Positions 56,226 to 64,000 of a stretch of 64,000 bases of DNA are shown here, one piece after another. Each line of letters starts with the position of its first letter. Within the stretch, counting starts at the first letter, position 1. Where the stretch lies: assembly GCA_012295275.1 (NCBI GenBank), contig CM022670.1:8850506-8914505 (forward strand), written 5' to 3'. The stretch is from Chrysomallon squamiferum. Its lineage: Eukaryota > Mollusca > Gastropoda > Neomphalida > Peltospiridae. Both the position numbers and the translations under genes were made by a program. The notes beneath the pieces were generated by a model. That model saw nothing but the letters and a program-made list of their open reading frames with translations, did not search any database and was not told where the DNA came from.

Positions 56226-56321
56226 GGCATATCATAATCATAATCATAAGTTAATAAATAAATTTAAAAAAATCGAAATGAACGTGAGAAATAAAATTAC
56301 CTTTTGTAACTGAACCATCAT
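50451..56321 (-). CDS. IgGFc-binding-domain type I membrane protein with mucin-like stalk (complete, 4 exons)
   Basis: The CDS joins 56321-56301, 55946-55910, 54830-53601 and 51133-50451 on the minus strand: 1971 bases, 656 residues. Every junction has GT..AG and consistent phases (0, 1, 1). A signal peptide (MMVQLQKVLPFFFAILMRGG) leads into an IgGFc-binding domain of about 400 residues, marked by YSGTEFLISFMPN, YHVIPIKALSTEYIVVSYPA, TGTIITSNKPITVLLSH and GDPFMTVVPSTGQFL, and ending VPVGVVAYGFG. A Ser/Thr-rich stalk (about 431-555) follows, then a CKCYCR cluster (560-565), a charged conserved segment with KDDRPSA, a transmembrane helix (about 613-631) and a cytoplasmic tail of about 25 residues. 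The domain is known from mucus IgGFc-binding proteins and is abundant in invertebrates. A surface recognition or mucus-associated role is inference. A near-identical paralogue starts at the window end. Confidence 0.88.
52047..52340. repeat. Degenerate tandem duplication, unit about 177 bp
   Basis: TTCACGAAGCAT at 52047 and 52224 opens two diverged copies. Matching later segments include GTCACGACAAACATAGCACAT against GTCACGGCAAATATCGTACAT. A 134-codon minus frame covers both copies but looks incidental. Confidence 0.65.
52780..52973. mobile_element. Mariner/Tc1-type non-autonomous element (MITE) remnant
   Basis: The inverted ends GGGTGCAAAAGTAGGTATAC (52787) and GTACCTACTTTTTGCACCC (ending 52962) pair over about 22 bases. 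The right end continues CTCCCTGTATA, a form typical of Tc1/mariner termini next to a TA target. The internal ~130 bases are AT-rich and non-coding. The left terminus is eroded. Confidence 0.65.
53383..53421. repeat. (TG)n microsatellite
   Basis: About 19 TG units inside the intron. Confidence 0.95.
53601..54830 (-). CDS. IgGFc-binding-like gene, coding exon 3 (IgGFc-binding domain)
   Basis: A 1230-base exon begins after TGTCTTTTCAG and ends at a TTGG/GTAAGT donor, phase 1 at both ends, so the whole domain is a single symmetric module. Paired cysteines (such as SGTCGNDKL with GTKCKADL, and TCSK) and several N-glycosylation sequons (NNNTNIS, NSSVNIS) suit an extracellular domain. Confidence 0.92.
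54831..55909 (-). other. Intron 2 of the IgGFc-binding-like gene
   Basis: 1079 bases, AT-rich, with A homopolymers at 55257-55270 and 55343-55366. No extra exon is needed because the flanking phases agree. Confidence 0.7.
55910..55946 (-). CDS. IgGFc-binding-like gene, coding exon 2 (signal peptide core)
   Basis: A 37-base exon lies between a T-rich CCACAG acceptor and a GAG/GTAGGT donor. It encodes VLPFFFAILMRG plus one base, a hydrophobic stretch that completes the signal peptide. It is too short for ORF scanning and was found by matching phase to both neighbours. Confidence 0.7.
55947..56300 (-). other. Intron 1 of the IgGFc-binding-like gene
   Basis: 354 bases containing AAAT and AAT microsatellites. 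Confidence 0.65.
56167..56225. repeat. (AAT)n microsatellite
   Basis: About 19 AAT units inside intron 1. Confidence 0.95.
56301..56321 (-). CDS. IgGFc-binding-like gene, coding exon 1
   Basis: Seven codons, starting with two adjacent ATGs (MMVQLQK), end at a donor reading AAAAG/GTAATT at phase 0. The upstream Met is taken as the start. The second ATG would change only one residue. Confidence 0.7.
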
Positions 56322-56361
56322 AAAAATATTTGGTCTTCTTGAACCAACAGGAAAACAATTC

Positions 56362-56550
56362 ATGCAGCTACTCAAGCTGTGCTGGAAAATGTTGATGCTT
56401 CTTTATCTTTCGTTTTCTTTTCTGTCTTCCCTCCAAATTGTGAGAAGCACCGCAGTCGATATTCACATATACAGGACTGTACGTGTCAGTGGTGTGGACA
56501 GAACCGTTATTGTGAAAATGACGAAGGCGGATGCTTCTGCTCGGCGTTAA
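56362..56550 (+). CDS. Divergent small ORF with signal-peptide-like N-terminus (doubtful)
   Basis: A 62-codon + frame starts only 41 bases from the ATG of the minus-strand IgGFc-binding-like gene. Its first about 30 residues (MQLLKLCWKMLMLLYLSFSF, then LSSLQIVRSTA) look like a secretion signal, and the rest is short and basic. An overlapping frame (56379-56732) is Cys-rich in its middle (DCTCQWCGQNRYCENDEGGC) before running into a repeat. This region should also hold the promoter and 5' UTR of the minus gene, so either frame may be chance. Confidence 0.18.
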   Translation: MQLLKLCWKMLMLLYLSFSFLSSLQIVRSTAVDIHIYRTVRVSGVDRTVIVKMTKADASARR

Positions 56551-56635
56551 TCAATGACAGCGATTTTGTACACAGCGATACACACGTAACTGTCAAATCA
56601 GTGAAAAGAAAACAGTTTGGCTGCTTGACAATAGA

Positions 56636-57560
56636 TGACAACAAAAAGACAGTATATGACAACAAGAAGACAATACATGACAACGACAAAACAATACATG
56701 ACAGAAAAAAGATAATATATGACAACAGGTAGACAATATAAGACAATAAAAACACCTAATTTAATAACAAGAAAACAATTTATTACAGCAAAAATATATT
56801 ATTTGACAGCAAGAAGATAATATATGACATCAGAAAGACAATACATGACATTAAGAAGACAATTTGACAGCAAAAGGATGTTATATGACAACAAATAGAC
56901 ACGATATGACAGAAAGAAGACAATATATGACATCAAGATATTATATGACAGGAACAAGACAATACATGATAGCAAATAAGACATTATATGACAATTCGAA
57001 GATAATATATGAGAGCAAAACAATATAAAACAGGAAAAAGACAATATATGAGAGAAAAAAGACATTATATGACAGGAACAAGACAATATATGATAGCAAA
57101 AAGACATTATATGACCATGTGAAGATAATATATGACAGCAAGACATTATAAAACAGGAAAAAGACAATATATGAAAAGAAAAAGAATTTATATGACAGTA
57201 AGAAGAGAATATATGACAGCAAAAAAAAATTATATGCCAGGAAGAAGAATTATAAGACAACAAAAAAGCATTATATAACAGGATTAAGACAATATATGTC
57301 AGGAAAAAGACATTATATGACTATATGAATGCGATATATGATAGCAAGGTATTATATTAGGGGTAAAAGACAATATATGACAGAAAAAAGACATTATAAG
57401 ACAGGAAGAAGACAATATATGACAGTAAAAAGAAATTATTTGAGGGGAAGAAAACAATGTGTAACAGCAAGGCATTATATAACCGCAAAAAGACAATACA
57501 CGACAGAAAAAAAGAAAGAATATGAAAGCAAGAAGACAAAATGTGACGCTGTCACATTAT
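56636..57560. repeat. Degenerate ~20-bp satellite-like repeat
   Basis: About 45 loosely conserved units of the form GACAATATATGACAGCAAAA cover over 900 bases, almost free of C beyond the GACA motif. Spacing varies from 17 to 22 bases. Open frames on both strands (such as SFCYHILSCSCHIMSF) are products of the repeat. Confidence 0.88.
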
Positions 57561-59126
57561 TTGAAAAAAAAAAAAAATGATGTAAGAATATATTCTAAAG
57601 AATATAATACGTAACAATGGAACAGTTACTGTAATACGCATAGTACTGTAACGAAAGGACAATATATGATTAAAAGAGGAAACTATACGAAATAAAAATA
57701 TGAAATATAACATTAAATTTTTTATTTCGTAACACTACTATAACTACTTTTATTACGTCTATTACTACTAATACCACTATATATTGTTTACTACTACTAC
57801 TACTCCTATATTGGACGAAACAGAAAAAACATATTAATACAGATGCTTGTAAATGTACAAAGGTTTTGTATCAATCAGACACAGACATGAAAGCAGACAA
57901 AAACATTGTTTTGTATTGCTTTGCACCATTAAGCAACCATAGACTTTTTTTTTCTATGAAGAAAGATGATTAGAATAAAAGTGCAATTTAAAAGAACAAA
58001 GTGCTACGAAATCAGATCGATCCGAACACCAAAAAAGACAAAATAAGTTTACTTCGAAAAACAGTGACTTTATAGAATACGTCTTTTAAATAGATAATGG
58101 CAAACTGATTTTTTTCTGAATTACTATCAAACATGAACTGCCTCAGTTATACATCTATGGAAGAGACTGATTAAACAAATGGGTGCATAGCTTTGTTGGC
58201 AAATCAGTTAAGTCTCTCTGTCATAACAGGTATCATCGATTAGATGCTTCGTCCTAGCTTTAACACAAATAACGTAAATGAAAAAATACAAAAAACGTTT
58301 TGAAAACAGAAACGTCTTTTTTATTGGCAAGGTATTTAAATATACATCAATGCTATCGATTCTGGTGGCAAAATGAAAAGATTCTGCAGAAAGCAAACCT
58401 TTTCTTCCTTGTTTATATTTGCACTCGAAATTCATGTTTAATAGTGTAGTTTTGATAGCAGCTGATATATCTATGTTTATTTTCATATGTTATGTCTCAA
58501 CCTCTTGTTATTTTTTCTCATACTCTTTTTATATGCATATTTTATATATATATATATATGTTTCAGTTAGTCCTTTTATTTATTTATTTATTTATGTATT
58601 TTTAATTTTTTATTATTATTGTAATTGTTGTTATTATTATTATTTGCTATAATAAAGTAAACAAAGCGAATCTAAGCAATAAAAATAACATCTAAATATA
58701 GATAGATAGAAATATAGATATATAGATATATAGATAGAGAACTACACATACACACCCCCAAAATATTCGTACTTATGCATGAACCCATGGAAAATACATA
58801 TAAACATACAACACACACTGGCACATACCGTCATGCAACACATAAAAATGGACTCCATAACATTATTAATTAATACAATAACAAAGAGGGGCTTCTATTG
58901 TTTCCTATAACTTAAAGCTTTCTGTGCCCACAGTGCTCAGAAAAATGAGTTAACAGTCAACTCACCTACAGTTAATGGCATTTTATGTTAAGTGTGTGAA
59001 GTTTGGGATAAAATCAAGAATTTCTTTTCAGATTATAAGTTTATATATATATATAATTTTATTATCTGAGGTAGAATAAAATGAGGTAGAATAATTATTA
59101 ATGATTTAATTTCGTATAAAATGATG

Positions 59127-59165
<39 letters not shown>

Positions 59166-59183
59166 GCGACACACACATATATA
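57561..59183. other. Intergenic, no gene supported
   Basis: AT-rich, with TAC/ACT trinucleotides at 57731-57805, TATT runs and an AAT microsatellite at 59127-59165. A 92-codon minus frame (58208-58486) has ordinary composition but no recognised domain or splice context. Confidence 0.5.
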
Positions 59184-60584
59184 CTGTCCCTAAAAAGAAA
59201 CGCAAAATGGTTGATTTCTTAGATAACTATTGTAAACTGACATATATCTATGGTATAAACTATGAATATAATGACATTTGGTGATTCAAACATATAGCTT
59301 TAGTTACAGTTGCCAAAAAGCAGGTAACACAAAATAAAGGCTATGATCGTGTTTATTAGCCAAAACGTCCCCGCATACAAACCACGTTACCAGTGCATGT
59401 GCACGTGTGGCACATGAAACTTGAATACGAGGGTTATAAAAATGCAATTTTTTCGAATACTTCGGTTCGTTATTTTTGTTCTGACCCAACATCAAACAAA
59501 TGCCATGATTGAGTGAACCGCAACGAAACAACGCCATCGGCCGTTTACAAGCTGGCGAATCCTTCTTGGCCGTAGCCCGGGTGTTCCATGTATCCCCAGG
59601 CACCATCTTGAGATTGTGGTATCAGTTCCTCCAACACCAAACCACACGTGACCGTCACAGATCAGGTAGACCATGTGTAACCACGGCAACCTCTACTGCT
59701 TCAGCAATACCAGGTCTGTGGAGAATATCGGCTGAAATAGAGCGCAATCGTTTACGCGAGGCAGGTATTCGAGCCTGTAAGAAGAATAGTTTTGACTCAA
59801 CAACATCGTCGACTACAATGTTAGTGGTGTCAAGTGCACAGAGTCTGGCCTCAGTTACGATGGAAAACTGTCTGGTTTAGTGACGAAGCTCGATTTCTGC
59901 TTCGTTGAGCTGATGGAAGATGTCGAGTTTACAGATGTCATGCTGCATGTTTTGCTGCAAACTGCATACAGGAAGCTGACAGATTTGGCGGTGTTAGTGT
60001 GATGGTGTGGGCAGCAATCTCATACACTGGTAGGACCAACCTGGTTTACATCCAAGGCAACTTACCAGCACAGAGATATCGAGATGAAATTTTGCAGCCA
60101 CATGTCACTCCAATTATGAATAATGGTAACACTGTATTCCAGGACGACAACGCAAGACCACATACAGCCAGACTCACAACAGCATACCTACACAACAATA
60201 ACATTCAGGTCCTGCCCTGGCCCTCTAAATCTCCGGACTTGAACCCTAAAGAGCATTTATGGGACAAGATAGATAGACAACTGAGACAGCAGCAACTACA
60301 GCCACAGAATCGTGCTCAGTTGGCATTATTACTACAGACAGAGTGGGCCACCATTCCACAAGGTGTAATTCGTAATGTCATTACTGCCATGGGAAGGAGA
60401 TGTCAGGCAGTTCTGGTCTCCCATGGTGGGCACACAAGGTATTAATGTTAATGTAATACCATCAGTACTAATGAATTGTGAAAGTGTGTGTAAAATGTGC
60501 ACATTCTGCTGCTTTCTGTTGATCCATTAGATAGGTATTCCCAATGTCAATAAAATCTACTTTTGCGTTTCTTTTTTGTTAGAG
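59184..60584 (+). mobile_element. Tc1/mariner-type DNA transposon, full length but inactive
   Basis: A 1401-base element is flanked by TA on both sides. The terminal inverted repeats read CTGTCCCTAAAAAGAAACGC (left) and CTCTAACAAAAAAGAAACGC (right, reverse complement), both continuing AAAA. It encloses one transposase coding region with a DD34E catalytic layout. Stops, frameshifts and an internal deletion show it cannot encode an intact enzyme. The element sits between the two members of the duplicated gene family and is not seen in the corresponding flank of the first copy. Confidence 0.93.
59509..60445 (+). pseudogene. Tc1-like transposase, broken (DD34E)
   Basis: The N-terminus carries a helix-turn-helix (RNNAIGRLQAGESFLAVARVF) and a GRP hook (RSGRPCVTT). 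Relative to related Tc1 transposases, about 17 residues appear lost just after it. The frame then shifts near 59776. In the downstream frame the catalytic residues are present: Asp at 59882 (VWFSDEARF), Asp at 60146 (FQDDNARPHTA) and Glu at 60251 (SPDLNPKEHLWD), with 34 residues between the last two. In-frame stops at 59822 (TAG) and 59906 (TGA, a likely CGA to TGA change) break it. The end reads HGGHTRY-stop at 60443-60445. Confidence 0.93.
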
Positions 60585-61009
60585 TATATATCCATACATA
60601 CATACATAGGTATATATATATACCCATACATACATGCATAAGAAAATATTATAATCGAATAGTGAATGATAAATTTAAAAAAGTAATCTATAATGAACAA
60701 CAGCAACAACATCATCAACAACAACAACAACAAAATTCCTAATTTAATAAGGACATATAACTCCGGAAAAAAAAAAAATTAAATGTAATTAATTCATCAT
60801 TTCAATTATTCTTTTTATTCTCAGTTTATAACTTTATACCCTAATAATTAATATTTAATTTGTTTTTATAATATCCTCTCTAAAACAAACACATTTAATA
60901 TCTCACGTTTTGCAAGCACAACAGAGGAAACAAAACTATACTGAGACAAATGCACGAATGAAAGAAACATGATCGTCTCGGTTTTCTGTATTCTTTTAAT
61001 AATGTTTGT
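60585..61009. other. Intergenic, no gene supported
   Basis: CATA and CAA repeats (60595-60635, 60700-60733), otherwise AT-rich sequence. Confidence 0.5.
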
Positions 61010-61519
61010 CCAGTTGTGTTTTATCCTTGCCGAGTTATTTCCCTTGTTACCCTTTTTTCTTTCTTTCTTCTGCGTACAAAATTATTCCATCGAGATGCAG
61101 CACGAACAGAATTCATCTGAACCCACCCGGTTTATATCTGTAAATTAGGTATGTGATAGGTGTGTGGTTTGAAAATAAGAAAACAAAATAAACTGCAAGT
61201 ACATTACTGTTACAACATTTTGATTTCACTTAAGAACGACGTGAAATTGTTTTTGACTTATTTGTGTGTAGAAGTGTTGTTGTGGTTGTTGTTGATGATG
61301 ATGTTTTATCAAATAATTCATTAGTCCCGCTTCTACCGGTGCTTCTGCTGCTGCAGCGATTACTACTACTACAGCTACTAAAATAAATGTAACTACTACA
61401 ATAATAACAACAAGAAACAAACAAACAAACCAAAAAAACAACAACAACAAAACAACATTTCGTCGCTTTCTAAAATATGACAGGTTCTATTTTTGCTTTT
61501 CACGACCAGAACACCTGCG

Positions 61520-61640
61520 AAATAGCGATGACGTCAACAACTGAAGAAACGTCACAGAAGCCATCTTAAGTTGCAGAAGAGTTTCGTTCGTAGAAACTGG
61601 ATTAATGGTAAGATTTTTATTTTTAATTCCATAACTACCA
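61520..61640. other. Conserved non-coding block, copy B
   Basis: Matches 48060-48185. The central ~50 bases are nearly identical, and both copies are followed by different repeats. Confidence 0.55.
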
Positions 61641-61660
61641 GTATGTCTATATGCAAACAT

Positions 61661-61774
<114 letters not shown>

Positions 61775-63803
61775 CCGTCTGTTATGGTTTTTTATCATTT
61801 CGTCTCTCTCGTTTTGCAAAAAACAATTTATTACATTATAATTATATCACGAGTGCCACAAAGTAGTGTGAAAGATATGGCTAATATGACAGTTAGATAT
61901 TTTTGTTGTAGTAGTTGTTACAGTTATTATTGTTATTCATGTTGTAACTTCCACCGATGTTGTTGTTATTATTCTTATTGTTATTAATTGTTATTAATTG
62001 TTGTTATTGACATAATTGTTATTACTATCATATTTGTTGTTGTTGTTGTTATTCTTCTTTTCTTCCTCTTCTTCTTCTTTTTATTATTATTATTATACAT
62101 GTGTATTCATGTCTGATCTAGAGTATATAGATTTCTGTTTATAGTATGTATTGTTTGCATACTTGTATGTGTATTTTTACAAAACAAAAATATTATCTGT
62201 ACAAAAATATATTTTATATATGCACAAAAATGATTTGCCAGGCATTGTTTTGTCAGTGGGAATTGATTTATGATGTTAAGACAAATAGCGAATGCAAAGT
62301 GCATGGACAGCATGAGTCTATTAACTTTAACCGTAATTAGATCGAGACTCTATTTTAATCAATATTTAAATAATAATAATAATAATATAAACAACAACAA
62401 CAATAATAATGTTAAGAAGAACAACAACATCAACATATATATATATATATATATACACGCTCGTTTATTTTCTAACTCACAGAAACACATTCTTACTTTC
62501 ATACATATATTTTTATTTTTAATAATAATAATAATAATATTAATATCAAGAAGAAGAAGAAGAAGAAGAAAAGAAGAAGTTGTAGTAGTAGTAGTAGTAG
62601 TAGTAGAAGTAATGAATAAATGAATGAAAGGAAGATGTGGTCTTGAATGAATTTTCCGTTCTGTAAAATGAACTCGTTATATCTGTTAAATTTAATAGAA
62701 AATCTCATTATAGCAATACAAAAAAAAGTGATGATGATGATGATGAAGATAATAATAATAACAATAATTAGCAAATAAAAAATAAAAACAGTAATATAAT
62801 AATAATTACAGAACTGTTGATAATGGCTAATCGAACCTTATTTATATCAGTATCGTCCTGTTTTCCTCTTCAAATCTCTAAATATTAATTAATACAAAAG
62901 TTCATATAGCGTTTTAATCATTAGGTTGTTGCCGATTTGCACACTTAATTTCATTATGTTAATTAAATAACTGTGCCTTATATATATATATATAAAGACA
63001 AAAAAAAAAAATAATAATAATTATATAATATTCAAATTTTTAAAAAGTAAATAAATAAAAGAAAAAGAAAACAAAAGCATGAATGATGAATACACTATCG
63101 TTTTCCCTGTATTTCTATTTATAATGACTTTCTGTCCTGCTCACAAAAAAAAAAAAAACAGGTCTTGGACAGAAAGCAAAACATTAATGTTCTATCTTTC
63201 ACAAGCATCTTATAACCAGATTTCTCCAAATCATCATTAGTCTAAATAGTTTGCACATTTTTTTACACCATTATTTGTCTTTGTTCACAACATTTTTTCT
63301 CTTTACGTAAGATACAGAAAAATTAGACAACTATTTCAGCTTAAAAAGGCACTTTTGAAACTTAATCATAAAAATGAGTCACATATTTCTCATATTGATG
63401 GCTCAAGTGGGTTTCATTTTTTTCAAAACGTCTTAATCTTATGAAAGTAATACACAAGAGAATATTCATTTTCGCAATATTTCGTATGTAACATCTAGCT
63501 GCAGGTAATTATACAAGCGCTGTTTATTAAGATGCGCGACTGCATTTGTTAACTGATTAAAATTACGTAAAGTTAGTGTATACGAACACGAAGGCCCTGG
63601 TCTGTCTTTTAGCTAAGTTCACTTAACCAAGCAAAGACGTTTTGCTCTGACTCAGTCTTCGGTACAACCACAACATCGTGTATATTACGTCCTGTAACAA
63701 GTTCAATATTTTTTTGTGTTGCCGTTTATTCTGAGAACATAAACCTCTGATTTCACCTTGTATACATTAGAGCTCAATTCTGTTTCATAGTTACTGGAGT
63801 ACA

Positions 63804-64000
63804 TTAATCTCTATAATCGTCATCATGATTAGTTAAGGAGAAATCTCCGTTAAAGGCTCTTTTCATGTGTCGAAAAGAAGTCATTATATCTGGAAGGACA
63901 ATCAAACCTGCTGCAATAAATATAAATATAATACCAGTAGCGCCGACTGCCTGTGCAGAGGGTCTGTCGTCTTTCACGCTGATAAATTTCCTTATTGTCT
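63804..64000 (-). CDS. Second IgGFc-binding-like gene, last exon, cut by window end
   Basis: The minus strand encodes 64 residues to TAA at 63806-63804: TIRKFISVKDDRPSAQAVGA, then the membrane span TGIIFIFIAAGLIVLPDIM, then TSFRHMKRAFNGDFSLTNHD and a short acidic end. It differs from the gene at 50451 at only four of the first ~50 residues and then has its own tail end. The rest of the gene lies beyond 64000, in the same orientation. Confidence 0.9.
   Translation of the reverse strand, partial: TIRKFISVKDDRPSAQAVGATGIIFIFIAAGLIVLPDIMTSFRHMKRAFNGDFSLTNHDDDYRD

Noticed and set aside
58208-58486. 92-codon minus frame upstream of the receptor gene
   Set aside because: Ordinary AT-rich composition, no recognised domain and no fitting splice sites. 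Kept only as a note.

Overview
This is a eukaryotic, animal nuclear window: very AT-rich, dense in microsatellites and homopolymers, with split genes (GT..AG introns), eukaryotic tRNA-Ser genes, a Tc1/mariner transposon and a non-LTR retrotransposon tail. The style of the IgGFc-binding-type membrane protein, with its mucin stalk and Cys-rich/transmembrane tail, fits a lophotrochozoan, most likely a mollusc (probably a gastropod). That assignment is inference.

Layout. (1) 1-173: a short open + frame cut by the window edge, unidentified. (2) 3084-21424, minus strand: a gene whose ectodomain exon resembles the N-terminal region of vertebrate THSD1. I link it to a signal-peptide exon about 17 kb upstream because splice sites, strand and phase (1/1) agree. 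The large exon carries an apparent frameshift, and later exons (thrombospondin repeat, membrane segment) are not seen. The intron is mostly microsatellites plus a 14-copy 42-bp minisatellite. (3) 27.5-31.2 kb: three intact tRNA-Ser(GCT) genes and one decayed copy. A 5'-truncated LINE with a 14-bp target-site duplication lies 53 bp from one of them. (4) 31-50 kb: gene-poor and rich in tandem repeats, with a strikingly Ser/Thr-rich open frame at 44.6-44.9 kb. (5) 50451-56321, minus strand: a complete four-exon gene for a predicted 656-residue type I membrane protein. It has a signal peptide, an IgGFc-binding domain, a Ser/Thr stalk, a Cys cluster, one transmembrane helix and a short tail. (6) 59184-60584: a dead DD34E Tc1-like transposon. 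(7) 63804-64000, minus strand: the last exon of a second, nearly identical copy of the gene in (5), cut by the window end.

The main new observation is that genes (5) and (7) belong to a head-to-tail tandem duplication with a period of about 13.35 kb. About 2.7-2.8 kb of 3' flank is also recognisably duplicated (47.76-50.45 kb against 61.01-63.80 kb), including one block of roughly 50 bp almost unchanged among diverged neighbours. The locus is therefore probably part of an expanding family of surface IgGFc-binding-like receptors.
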